This document shows, piece by piece, positions 27,508 to 35,063 of a DNA stretch of 64,000 nucleotides. Both the position numbers and the translations under genes were made by a program. Position 1 is the stretch's first letter, and each line of letters begins with the position of its first letter. This DNA comes from Alcanivorax profundi (GTDB taxonomy: Bacteria > Pseudomonadota > Gammaproteobacteria > Pseudomonadales > Alcanivoracaceae), in NCBI RefSeq assembly GCF_003597125.1, contig NZ_QYYA01000001.1:62001-126000 (forward strand). The letters are read 5' to 3'. The notes below the pieces were generated by a model, which worked only from the letters and a program-made list of their open reading frames with translations, was not told where the DNA came from and did not search any database.

Positions 27508-28250
27508 CCTCTGTCAGTGTGATCGTGCCGCTGCTAAATGAAGCCGAGCGTATTCAGGCGACGCTAACGGGCATTCGGGCCGCATTGGGGGAAGGCGACG
27601 AACTGATTGTCGTTGATGGTGGAAGTTCGGATTCCAGCGCGGAGTTGGCGGCGCCACTGTGCGACCAGCTGCTGACAAGCCCGGCGCAGCGTGCCGGGCA
27701 GATGAACGCCGGGGCGACCCATGCCCGGGGGGAATGGCTATGGTTCATTCATGCGGATAATCAGGTACTGCCCGGGCATCGCCAGGCGTTGGCAGATCTT
27801 CCCTCCGCTGCTGATTGGGGGCGCTTTGATGTGTACCTGGATGCGCCAGGCTGGTTGTTTGGCTGCATTGGCGGACTGATTTCGCTTCGCTCCCGGTTAA
27901 CGGGGATTGCTACTGGCGATCAGGGGATTTTTGTTCGCCGTTCCCTGTTTGACGCTGTCGGCGGCTTCCCGGGGCAACCATTAATGGAAGATGTAGCGCT
28001 ATCGGCTTTGCTTCGCCGGTATTCCCGCCCCGTGTGTTTGCATCCAGCGATGCGTACCAGTGCCCGCCGGTGGCAGAGCCATGGCGTGTGGCGAACCATC
28101 GGCTTGATGTGGCGTCTGCGATACCGTTATTGGCGAGGTGACGACCCGGCCTCTCTTCACCGGGCCTACTATGGACAGAATAAGCCGTTGTCGGGAGGCG
28201 TATCTAGCCCTGCAGGCGGTCCCCGGAGATCTGATGGCCAGCACCGATGA
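27504..28250 (+). CDS. arsenosugar-associated family 2 glycosyltransferase (TIGR04283 type)
   Basis: A 248-residue GT-A glycosyltransferase: SVIVPLLNEAERI, nucleotide-binding VVDGGSSDSS, the acceptor motif GQMNAGATHARGEW, and HADN in place of a classic DxD. The GTG start overlaps the arsS-like stop, and its end overlaps the next gene by 17 bp. Family members occur beside ArsS and the DUF2064 protein. The nucleoside is thought to be converted to arsenosugars, but the exact step for this enzyme is not established. Confidence 0.8.
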   Translation: MTSVSVIVPLLNEAERIQATLTGIRAALGEGDELIVVDGGSSDSSAELAAPLCDQLLTSPAQRAGQMNAGATHARGEWLWFIHADNQVLPGHRQALADLPSAADWGRFDVYLDAPGWLFGCIGGLISLRSRLTGIATGDQGIFVRRSLFDAVGGFPGQPLMEDVALSALLRRYSRPVCLHPAMRTSARRWQSHGVWRTIGLMWRLRYRYWRGDDPASLHRAYYGQNKPLSGGVSSPAGGPRRSDGQHR

Positions 28251-28878
28251 ATTGTTGATTTTTGCCCGTGGGTTGCAGGCAGGGCAGGTTAAGACTCGCC
28301 TGATTCCTGCCTATGGAGCGGAAGGCGCTCTGGCCATCTACCGCCATCTTTTGCGGCGTACCTGTGACGCGGCCGCCACCTTCCCGGGGCGGGTTACCCT
28401 TTGGGCTGACCGGCATGACCCGGCGCTTGCCAGGCTTGCGGCATCCAGAGGGTGGGGAATGTCGGTTCAGTGCGGTGAAGACCTTGGAGAGAGAATGTCC
28501 CATGCGCTCTTCCAGTCATTGCGGGCGTCGCAAAAGGTACTGTTGATCGGCAGTGATTGCCCGCTTCTGGATAGCGACTATTTTGTACAGGCATTGGCGG
28601 CACTCGATACTAATAACGTCGTATTTGGCGCGAGTGAAGACGGCGGGTATGTACTGCTTGGCTCATCCTCTGCCGCGTTGTGGCAGTGCAACCCTTTTGC
28701 CGGTGTCCACTGGGGCTCGGCTGCCGCACTGCAACAGAGTCAGCAGGCCTTGATGGACGCAGCCCAGCATGTTCTGCCTGCCCTTTGGGATGTGGATCTG
28801 CCTGAGGATGTTTGTCGGGCCTGTGGCCTTGGACTGCTGCCGACGGAGTTTTTACCTGTTCCGCCGGCCCGCGTGTAG
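28234..28878 (+). CDS. DUF2064 / TIGR04282-type glycosyltransferase-like protein
   Basis: A 214-residue nucleotidyl/glycosyl-transferase-fold protein. FARGLQAGQVKTRLIPAYG is the nucleotide-binding N-terminus, LIGSDCPLLDSDYF carries the DxD-like acidic site, and GASEDGGYVLLG follows. I start it at ATG 28234, where the family sequence begins and CCGGAGA precedes. With the two genes upstream it makes the usual three-gene arsenosugar-type set. A role in a different sugar-nucleotide pathway cannot be excluded. Confidence 0.8.
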   Translation: MASTDELLIFARGLQAGQVKTRLIPAYGAEGALAIYRHLLRRTCDAAATFPGRVTLWADRHDPALARLAASRGWGMSVQCGEDLGERMSHALFQSLRASQKVLLIGSDCPLLDSDYFVQALAALDTNNVVFGASEDGGYVLLGSSSAALWQCNPFAGVHWGSAAALQQSQQALMDAAQHVLPALWDVDLPEDVCRACGLGLLPTEFLPVPPARV

Positions 28879-28964
28879 CCGACGAGCTGAATTCCGGATC
28901 TGGTACACATACGCTATATTTCGTAGGCGGTATGATTTTCCCCGTAATGGATGACGGAGCCAGC

Positions 28965-29303
28965 ATGCAAGATTCAGTAATGATTGATTCGGACGTGGTC
29001 GCCGAATTACAGGATGTAATGGGCAGTGACTTTTCAGTGTTGCTGGAATCCTTCGAGCGCGATGGCCAGCAACGTCTGGCCGCGCTTACGGCTGCGCTGG
29101 CGGTTGGTGACACCGATAGCGTGCGCCGTGAAGCCCACTCCTTCAAAGGCAGCAGCGGCAATCTTGGGGCTATTCAGGTGTGTACTCTGTGTATGGAGCT
29201 GGAAGCGTTGGCAGGCGAGGGGAATCTTGAGCGTGCAGAAACGGTACTCACGCGTCTTAACAGTACATTCAGACAGGCCTGCGAAGCACTGAATGCCCTG
29301 TAA
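28965..29303 (+). CDS. stand-alone HPt phosphotransfer protein
   Basis: A 112-residue helical protein with the phosphotransfer box EAHSFKGSSGNLGA, whose His accepts phosphate from hybrid-kinase receivers. I chose ATG 28965 because GACGGAGCC lies before it; ATGs at 28932 and 28947 are possible. No kinase or receiver gene is adjacent, so it serves a remote phosphorelay. In gammaproteobacteria stand-alone HPt proteins can feed the GacS/GacA cascade (HptB), and a GacA-type site lies 260 bp downstream, but that link is only suggestive. Confidence 0.82.
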   Translation: MQDSVMIDSDVVAELQDVMGSDFSVLLESFERDGQQRLAALTAALAVGDTDSVRREAHSFKGSSGNLGAIQVCTLCMELEALAGEGNLERAETVLTRLNSTFRQACEALNAL

Positions 29304-29331
29304 TCCACCCGGCAAGCCCGTAATGACGGGC

Positions 29332-29367
29332 AAAAAAAACCCTCTTCCAAAATGGGGTGGAAGAGGG
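29332..29367 (-). terminator. minus-strand terminator facing the HPt gene
   Basis: Read on the minus strand, CCCTCTTCCA and TGGAAGAGGG form a perfect 10-bp stem followed by eight T (29339-29332). No minus-strand gene is known between here and fdxA at 29916, so the transcript it ends is unexplained. Confidence 0.65.
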
Positions 29368-29558
29368 GGGTTGTGAGCGCTATTTCTAGCGCCTTGGGGG
29401 GATACTGGTTGAAGCTCGGGGTTACCCTGACCTCATGAAAATCATGCTAACCATAAGTGCCATCGGGTGCTGTAAAAACCGGTGAGAAAATGTAAAAACT
29501 TGGCCGGCTTTTATGGCGCCAGTGTATTTTTGGAAGGATGGAATCCGGTTGGTGTGGA

Positions 29559-29588
29559 CATCCTTGTAAGAGATCTCTTACAAGGATG
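29559..29588. promoter_or_regulatory. GacA-type upstream activating site
   Basis: The core TGTAAGAGATCTCTTACA (29565-29582) fits the GacA consensus TGTAAG-N6-CTTACA exactly. It sits in a perfect 30-bp palindrome (15 bp each side). The distance to the rsmZ-like start, about 175 bp, matches the arrangement known in Pseudomonas. Confidence 0.85.
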
Positions 29589-29737
29589 TAGGAAATATTG
29601 GTCTTTTTCGCCAAATATTGGCGTAAAAAATACGGGTTTTTTCGCTAACCCAATGAAAAACATAGTGTTTATTGTGGTGCGCGTTTTTTGCACTGACTTT
29701 TAATATTTTTTTTACCCAAACCCGAAATTTCCGTTGT

Positions 29738-29743
29738 TATAGT
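29738..29743 (+). promoter_or_regulatory. -10 element of the rsmZ-like RNA
   Basis: TATAGT lies about 7-12 bp before the inferred RNA start. No good -35 hexamer is found at the proper spacing, which fits a promoter that depends on an activator such as GacA. Confidence 0.6.
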
Positions 29744-29749
29744 GGACTC

Positions 29750-29871
29750 GTGTTCAGGGATATGAGCACAGGGACAAGCAAGGATCGCAAGACACGGAAG
29801 TCACGGTGAGCGCAAAAAAGGGTCAGGACGACTCGACGCAAAAAGGGCGGCAGGATGCCGCCCTTTTATTT
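29750..29871 (+). ncRNA. rsmZ: RsmZ/CsrB-type regulatory RNA titrating RsmA/CsrA
   Basis: About 120 nt between the TATAGT box and a terminator, without a reading frame. It contains repeated A/CGGA motifs: CAGGGA twice, AAGGAT, ACGGAA, CAGGAC, and CAGGAT in the terminator loop. Such GGA motifs bind RsmA/CsrA, so the RNA should release target mRNAs from translational repression. Length, GacA box upstream and position next to fdxA and mutS all match P. aeruginosa rsmZ, where the other neighbour is rpoS; here that place is taken by the HPt gene. The 5' end is inferred, not mapped. Confidence 0.82.
29841..29870. terminator. terminator shared by the rsmZ-like RNA and fdxA
   Basis: AAAAGGGCGGC pairs with GCCGCCCTTTT (11 bp). 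T residues follow on both strands, so it can stop rsmZ from the left and fdxA from the right. The loop AGGAT displays a GGA. Confidence 0.88.
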
Positions 29872-29915
29872 TGTCTGCTGAAAACCGTTTAGGCTTCAGG
29901 AGCAGCGGGAAGGCC

Positions 29916-30251
29916 TTAGCCTTGCCATTCGCGAACCAGCTTGTCGCGTTTGCCTTCAACGCCATCCCACTCTTCAGCGTCGTCCGGCGCGTCTTTCATT
30001 TCGGTAATGTTCGGCCATTTCTCGGCCAGATCCGCATTGATCTCCAGGAAGTCCTGCTGATCATCCGGCAGCTCATCTTCGGAGAAAATGGCATTCACCG
30101 GGCACTCCGGCTCACACAGTGCACAGTCGATGCACTCGTCCGGGTGGATTACCAGGAAGTTAGGGCCTTCGTAGAAACAGTCTACCGGGCACACTTCCAC
30201 ACAATCGGTGTGTTTGCAGTTAATGCAGTTTTCACCTACTACGAACGTCAT
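29916..30251 (-). CDS. fdxA: 7Fe ferredoxin FdxA
   Basis: A 111-residue ferredoxin. [18 protein letters not shown] near the N-terminus and [12 protein letters not shown] further on bind a [3Fe-4S] and a [4Fe-4S] cluster, and the long acidic C-terminal tail ([11 protein letters not shown]) is typical of FdxA. It transfers electrons at low potential; its partner is unknown. The ATG at 30251 is preceded by GCGAGGACAGG. It follows mutS on the minus strand, as in Pseudomonas. Confidence 0.94.
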   Translation of the reverse strand: MTFVVGENCINCKHTDCVEVCPVDCFYEGPNFLVIHPDECIDCALCEPECPVNAIFSEDELPDDQQDFLEINADLAEKWPNITEMKDAPDDAEEWDGVEGKRDKLVREWQG

Positions 30252-30440
30252 AGCCTGTCCTCGCCAGGTGTCGTGATCTTCATACAGCGTCAACCCTCCG
30301 ATTATAGCAGGATTACACGCGGTCTCGCTTGGGGTGGCGGTAGTCTAGCGGCATGGCCTGAGGCAGGCAAACGAAGACTTGATATAAGGTAATACCCTGC
30401 GATGGCCGGAGAAGACAGTCCGCGGCGGCTTGACTCCGCA

Positions 30441-30465
30441 GGCGCGCCTCATGCGGCGCTCCTGC
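30441..30465 (-). repeat. REP-like extragenic element after mutS
   Basis: On the minus strand this 25-bp stretch begins GCAGGAGCGCCGC and ends GGCGCGCC, the same core (GGAGCG ... CGCG) as the repeats near 26261 and 57741. It can fold into a hairpin in the mutS-fdxA gap. Confidence 0.45.
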
Positions 30466-30470
30466 AACCC

Positions 30471-33053
30471 TTAAAGGAGTCCTCTCAGCTTATACAGGGC
30501 TTCCAGCGCCTGCTTGGGCGTCAGCTCATCCGGGTCCAGTTCTGCCAGGGCCTGCTCGGCGGCGCTGGGCTCGGCAAAAAGACTGGCCTGGGCCGGTGCG
30601 GTGCTCGGGGTGCTGGCGGAGGCAATCACCGTGGGGGGGGCATCGTTCACCGTCAGGGTTTGCCCGGCTTCCAGCTCTCGCAGTTTCTCGCCGGCTTGCT
30701 GAATGACGCCGGCGGGCACCCCCGCCAGTTGAGCCACCTGCAGGCCGTAACTGCGGCTCGCCGGGCCTTCCTGTACCCGGTGCAGGAACACGATACGGTT
30801 GTCGTGTTCGCTGGCGGTAAGGTGGGCGTTGTAGATGCCGGGCAGTTGCTCCGGTAGCTGGGTCAGCTCGAAATAATGGGTGGCGAACAGGGTGAAGGCC
30901 TTGAGATTCCGGGCCAGATGTTCGGCAGCGGCCCAGGCCAGGCTCAGGCCATCGAAGGTGCTGGTGCCGCGGCCAATCTCGTCCATCAGCACCAGGCTCT
31001 TGGCGGTGGCATTGTTGAGGATGTTGGCGGTTTCTGACATTTCCACCATGAACGTAGAGCGGCCACCAGCCAGGTCATCCGAGGAGCCGATACGGGTAAA
31101 GATCCGGTCCAGATTGCCGATGCGGGCGCTGGCCGCAGGCACGCAGCTGCCCAGATGAGCCAGCAGGGCAATCAGCGCGGTTTGACGCATGTAGGTCGAT
31201 TTACCGCCCATGTTCGGGCCGGTGATGATCACCATGCGGCGGGCATCATCCAGGTGCAGGCTGTTGGGCACAAAGGCGTCGTCCAGCACCTGTTCGACGA
31301 CCGGGTGACGGCCATCCACGATCTCGATGATCGCCTCTTCATCCACCAGCTGCGGGCGCACCCAGTTCAGCGCCTCGGCACGCTCGGCCAGTGCGGCCAA
31401 GACATCCAGCTCGGCCACCGCCGCAGCACAGCGTTGCAGCGGGTGCAGGTCGGCGGCCACTTTTTCCAGTAGCGCTTCGTATAGACGCTTCTCCAGGGTC
31501 AGCGCCTTGCTGGAGGCGGACAGCGCCTTGTCCTCGAACTCCTTCAGCTCGGGGGTGATGAACCGTTCGGCATTCTTGAGGGTCTGGCGACGCTGGTAAT
31601 CTACCGGGGCATCGTCCGCTTCCCGACGCGACAGTTCGATGTAATAGCCGTGGACCTTGTTGTACTTCACCCGCAGGGTAGAGAAGCCGGTGCGTTCGCG
31701 CTCGCGGGTCTCGATATCCACCAGCACCTGGCCGGCGTTCTCGCTGATGGAGCGTAGCTCATCCAACTCCGGGCTGTAGCCGGGGGCGATCACGCCGCCA
31801 TCGCGAATCAGCATGGGCGGGTTCTCGATCACCGCGTTGCCGAGCAGTTCCACTTGCTCCGGGAACTGGCCAATGCGTTCGATCAGCTCATAAAAGGCAT
31901 CGCTGGCAGGCAAGGTGCCAATCAGGGCCGGCAGGGACTTGAGGCTGGCATGCAGACGCGTCAGATCCCGCGGGCGGGCGGAGCGCAGCGCCACCCGGCC
32001 GAGAATCCGCTCCATGTCGCCGATGTCATTCAGCACATCGCGGGTCGACTCGAAACACCAGCCCTGGCGCAGGGCTTCAATCTGATCCTGGCGCTGCTTG
32101 AGGGTGGTGCGGTTGCGCATGGGTTGGTGTACCCAGCGCTTCAGCTGACGGGCGCCCATGGCGGTCTTGGTGCTGTCCAGCACCCAGGCGAGGGTATGCT
32201 GCTCCTGGCCATCCAGGGTTTCGGTCAGTTCCAGGTTGCGACGAGTGGCCGCATCCATGGCCACGGTGTCGTCGAAGCTCTCTACCGTCAGGCCGGTGAC
32301 ATGGGGCAGCTCGCCGCGCTGGGTTTCTCTGGCATAGCCGAGCAAGGCGCCGGCGGCGGCTACGGCCACTGGAGTGGGTTCACCAAAGCCGGCCAGATCC
32401 TGTACCTGAAACTGCTGGCACAACTGGCGACGGGCGGATTCTTCATCAAATTCCCAGTCCGGACGCTTGCGGCTGCCGGCTTTGTCGCCCCAGCGGCCGG
32501 GCAGGGATTTGTCTTCGCTGTAGAGCAGCTCCGCGGGAGACCAACGCTCCAGCAGTGCCTGCAATTGTTCGCTGCCTTCCACCTGCGTGACCACAAAGCG
32601 CCCGGCGGCCACATCCAGGCTGGCGCAGCCATGTTGGCCCTTGGCTTCATAGACGGCACAGAGCAGGTTGTCGCGTCGCTCTTCCAGCAGCGCCTCGTCA
32701 CTCACGGTGCCCGGGGTCACGATGCGCACCACCTTGCGCTCCACCGGTCCCTTCGCCAGCGCCGGGTCGCCAATCTGCTCGGCAATGGCCACGGATTCAC
32801 CCAGCTTCACCAGCCGTGCCAGGTAGCCTTCGGCGGCATGGTAGGGGATGCCCGCCATGGGAATCGGCTTGCCCGCACTCTGGCCGCGTTGGGTGAGGGT
32901 AATGTCCAGCAGCCGGGAGGCCTTCTGGGCATCGCCAAAGAACAGTTCGTAAAAATCCCCCATGCGGTAGAACACCAGCTGGTCCGGGTGCTCGGCCTTG
33001 ATCGCCAGGTATTGCTGCATCATTGGCGTATGTTGGCTCAGATCCGCGCTCAC
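30471..33053 (-). CDS. mutS: DNA mismatch repair protein MutS
   Basis: An 860-residue MutS of usual length. The mismatch-wedge motif is in [15 protein letters not shown] near residue 30, Walker A is [13 protein letters not shown], Walker B follows as [16 protein letters not shown], and the C-terminal region ends with the tetramerisation helices ([19 protein letters not shown]). It recognises base mismatches and recruits MutL. The gene is intact, so the strain is not an obvious mutator. A run of eight G occurs near 30632-30639 on the plus strand. Confidence 0.97.
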   Translation of the reverse strand: MSADLSQHTPMMQQYLAIKAEHPDQLVFYRMGDFYELFFGDAQKASRLLDITLTQRGQSAGKPIPMAGIPYHAAEGYLARLVKLGESVAIAEQIGDPALAKGPVERKVVRIVTPGTVSDEALLEERRDNLLCAVYEAKGQHGCASLDVAAGRFVVTQVEGSEQLQALLERWSPAELLYSEDKSLPGRWGDKAGSRKRPDWEFDEESARRQLCQQFQVQDLAGFGEPTPVAVAAAGALLGYARETQRGELPHVTGLTVESFDDTVAMDAATRRNLELTETLDGQEQHTLAWVLDSTKTAMGARQLKRWVHQPMRNRTTLKQRQDQIEALRQGWCFESTRDVLNDIGDMERILGRVALRSARPRDLTRLHASLKSLPALIGTLPASDAFYELIERIGQFPEQVELLGNAVIENPPMLIRDGGVIAPGYSPELDELRSISENAGQVLVDIETRERERTGFSTLRVKYNKVHGYYIELSRREADDAPVDYQRRQTLKNAERFITPELKEFEDKALSASSKALTLEKRLYEALLEKVAADLHPLQRCAAAVAELDVLAALAERAEALNWVRPQLVDEEAIIEIVDGRHPVVEQVLDDAFVPNSLHLDDARRMVIITGPNMGGKSTYMRQTALIALLAHLGSCVPAASARIGNLDRIFTRIGSSDDLAGGRSTFMVEMSETANILNNATAKSLVLMDEIGRGTSTFDGLSLAWAAAEHLARNLKAFTLFATHYFELTQLPEQLPGIYNAHLTASEHDNRIVFLHRVQEGPASRSYGLQVAQLAGVPAGVIQQAGEKLRELEAGQTLTVNDAPPTVIASASTPSTAPAQASLFAEPSAAEQALAELDPDELTPKQALEALYKLRGLL

Positions 33054-33141
33054 TTTACCTCCGGGGGAATCCGTTCAATAAATGAAAACAGGCATGATAT
33101 AGGGATTACCCAAGGGAATCATGGCCCATTCCTCTTCTAAT

Positions 33142-33160
33142 CAGGGACACCCATAAATTG
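33142..33160 (+). repeat. left terminal repeat of the RAYT-like element
   Basis: CAGGGACACCCATAAATTG. Its inverted counterpart is at 34252-34271 (reverse complement contains GGGGACACGCATAAATTC), enclosing the transposase gene. Two more direct copies of the core occur at 34621 and 34653. Confidence 0.6.
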
Positions 33161-33253
33161 GCGAATATCCTACACTCTTTGCAGCTAGTCTCTGATGTGT
33201 AACTGTTCATGTGGTCAGTAATCTGTGGTCATGGAAACGCAAGGAGGCAACCC

Positions 33254-34234
33254 ATGACCCGCGCCCGCTATACGCAGGTTTCGCTAGAATCAACGCCTTA
33301 CTATCACTGCATCTGCCGCTGTGTACGTCGCGCCTTTCTGTGTGGCAAGGACCTCTACTCCGGACAGGATTATGAACACCGCCGTCAGTGGGTGGTGGAT
33401 CGGCTGTCAGTTCTGGTGGAGGTGTTTGCCATTGATCTGTATGCCTATGCGGTGATGTCCAATCACTACCACCTTGTGCTGCGCATCAACCAAAAGAAGG
33501 CGCTGTCGTGGACAGAGGAAGAGGTGGCGGCACGCTGGATGCAGCTGTTCAGCGGACCACTGATCGTGAAACGGTGGTTGGCAGGGAAGTTGGATGAAGC
33601 CGAAGCGCTGAAAGCGCGTGAAATTGTTGCTCAATGGCGAGAGCGCCTCTATGACCTTGGCTGGTTCATGAAGTGCGTGAATGAATACCTTGCCCGCCGC
33701 GCCAACGAAGAAGATTGCTGCAAAGGCCGGTTTTGGGAAAGCCGTTACAAGTGTCAGGCCCTGCTGGATGAAAAAGCGTTGCTTCAGTGCATGGCCTATG
33801 TGGACTTAAATCCCGTCCGGGCAGAGATGGCGGCCAACCCGGAAGAGTCGGACTACACCTCCATCCAGCAGTGCTCGCAGGCGCTCCATCACGCAGCTGG
33901 GGCGAGAAAGAAACCGTCTCTTATGACTCTGGTTGATGCCCACACGATTGAAGCAGATGAAGAAGAAACTGTATGCCGATTCAGATTGATGGATTATCTG
34001 GAATTAGTGGATAGCACGGGTAGGGCGGTACGGGGTGACAAGCGAGGAGCGATATCCCACCAGGCAGCGGGAGTGTTGGATCGGCTGGGTATTGATGAGG
34101 TTGCATGGCTGTCCCATATGCGGCCAAGAAAGCGACACCAGCCTGTTGCTGTTGGGGCGCTTGATAAACTGAAAGCGTTCGCGGAAACGACGGGGCGAAA
34201 ATGGGTTTGGAGGCAGAGTCTTGAAGGATGGTAA
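33254..34234 (+). CDS. REP-associated tyrosine transposase-like protein (RAYT, Y1 HUH family)
   Basis: A 326-residue HUH nuclease. The metal-binding HUH motif is HYH at 71-73 in AVMSNHYHLVLRI, and the probable catalytic tyrosine is Tyr145 in CVNEYLARRAN. GRFWESRYKCQALLDEKALL, then MAYVDLNPVRA, is the signature of the RAYT class. These are single-copy domesticated relatives of IS200/IS605 transposases that handle REP-type repeats. The ATG at 33254 follows AAGGAGGCAA. The terminal inverted repeats around it suggest it may still move as a unit. A truncated relative begins at 34768. Confidence 0.82.
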   Translation: MTRARYTQVSLESTPYYHCICRCVRRAFLCGKDLYSGQDYEHRRQWVVDRLSVLVEVFAIDLYAYAVMSNHYHLVLRINQKKALSWTEEEVAARWMQLFSGPLIVKRWLAGKLDEAEALKAREIVAQWRERLYDLGWFMKCVNEYLARRANEEDCCKGRFWESRYKCQALLDEKALLQCMAYVDLNPVRAEMAANPEESDYTSIQQCSQALHHAAGARKKPSLMTLVDAHTIEADEEETVCRFRLMDYLELVDSTGRAVRGDKRGAISHQAAGVLDRLGIDEVAWLSHMRPRKRHQPVAVGALDKLKAFAETTGRKWVWRQSLEGW

Positions 34235-34251
34235 TGTATTGTTGGGTGATT

Positions 34252-34271
34252 GAATTTATGCGTGTCCCCTA
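34252..34271 (-). repeat. right terminal repeat of the RAYT-like element
   Basis: Inverted copy of the 33142-33160 repeat, sharing GGGACAC-n-CATAAATT. It lies 17 bp after the transposase stop, so the element would span 33142-34271. Confidence 0.6.
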
Positions 34272-34430
34272 AAGGCCTCTAAAGGCCCCTCGATAAAGGC
34301 AGCTTCTGAAAGATATGCTACAGGGCCAATTTTAAAGTTCGTTGGTGGAAAGTTGATTCCTGGCTATGGAAATGTCATGACCTTGGTTGGCCTTGGAGGT
34401 GTGGCAGGGTGTGTGGGCGGAGTTTTATAA
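34254..34430 (+). pseudogene. C-terminal fragment of a glycine-rich hydrophobic protein
   Basis: This frame is open between a stop at 34251-34253 and a TAA at 34428-34430, but has no ATG, GTG or TTG before the conserved-looking part. It reads KAASERYATGPILKFVGGKL, then IPGYGNVMTLVGLGGVAGCV. The Gly-rich hydrophobic end with GxxxG spacing recalls the tail of a class II bacteriocin or of a pore-forming toxin, but it is too short to assign. The beginning was apparently lost when the transposase element inserted. Low GC compared with the neighbours suggests foreign origin. Confidence 0.4.
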
Positions 34431-34609
34431 TGAATTTTTGTACCATATACGCTTTCATTAGTACGTTTTTTTTGGCTTTCGGGTTTGTTCTTCAGTTTTA
34501 CTATCTTTTTGTGGCTACATTCTTTGACGATACTAGATTATTTTGGGTTAGCTTTTTTGTCATGGCTGCTTCAGCACTGAATTTTTATGTTTTCTATTTG
34601 TTTTGCTAA
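34430..34609 (+). CDS. small hydrophobic membrane protein, unknown
   Basis: A 59-residue protein, MNFCTIYAFISTFFLAFGFV onward, made almost wholly of two membrane helices separated by a short DDTR loop. Its ATG overlaps the stop of the preceding fragment (TAATG), so it was probably the second gene of a coupled pair, for example an immunity or lysis partner. No family is recognised. It is AT-rich in an otherwise GC-rich chromosome. Expression may have been lost with the truncation upstream. Confidence 0.4.
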   Translation: MNFCTIYAFISTFFLAFGFVLQFYYLFVATFFDDTRLFWVSFFVMAASALNFYVFYLFC

Positions 34610-34620
34610 CAGACGAGCCC

Positions 34621-34674
34621 AGTAGGGGATGCGCATCTATCCGTAAGACATCAGTAGGGGACACGCATCAATTA
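34621..34674 (+). repeat. two direct copies of the RAYT-element terminal repeat
   Basis: AGTAGGGGATGCGCATC (from 34621) and CAGTAGGGGACACGCATCAA (from 34653) match the terminal repeat of the element to the left. The second copy stands about 95 bp before the truncated transposase start, the same distance as in the intact copy. Confidence 0.55.
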
Positions 34675-34767
34675 ATGGACTTCCTACACAAATCGTAGTG
34701 TCGATCTGATTATTTTCTGTCCGTAAGGTCAGTATCGTTGGGTCGTGGAAGAGCAAGGAGGCTAACC

Positions 34768-34947
34768 ATGACCCGCGCCCGCTATACCCAATTACCCTTG
34801 GATTTTACGTCTTACTACCACTGCGTCTGCCGCTGTGTTCGGCAGTTCTCTTGGTTGTCTATACCGATCATCCGTATCCGCCCAATTCAGGCCGCAGGTG
34901 TGAGGTTTGGCATAGCAAACTATCAAGGTCTTTCCTCAAGCAACTAG
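34768..34947 (+). pseudogene. truncated second RAYT-like transposase
   Basis: The first residues, MTRARYTQLPLDFTSYYHCV and on to CRCVRQF, align with the intact transposase (MTRARYTQVSLESTPYYHCI), and the upstream AAGGAGGCTAACC also matches. After about residue 27 the similarity ends and an unrelated tail runs to a stop at 34947. The HUH motif and tyrosine are missing, so it is a dead remnant left by deletion. Confidence 0.75.
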
Positions 34948-35019
34948 AATCAACCTAAACACACCCATGCACCATTAGCGTATGCTGGCTCAGGTCCGCT
35001 CTCATGCTCACTCAGTGAC

Positions 35020-35051
35020 TGAAAATCAAAAGGACGCGCAGCGCGCGTCCT
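35020..35051 (-). terminator. terminator after the di-haem lipoprotein gene
   Basis: On the minus strand AGGACGCGC and GCGCGTCCT form a 9-bp stem with a 3-nt loop, followed by TTTGATTTTC. It lies 13 bp after the stop of the minus-strand gene. Confidence 0.75.
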
Positions 35052-35063
35052 CATCCTTGTTAA

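Noticed and set aside
29316..29331. GCCCG/CGGGC hairpin as plus-strand terminator of the HPt gene
   Set aside because: It is followed by A residues, not T, on the plus strand; only the adjacent hairpin makes sense, and for the minus strand.
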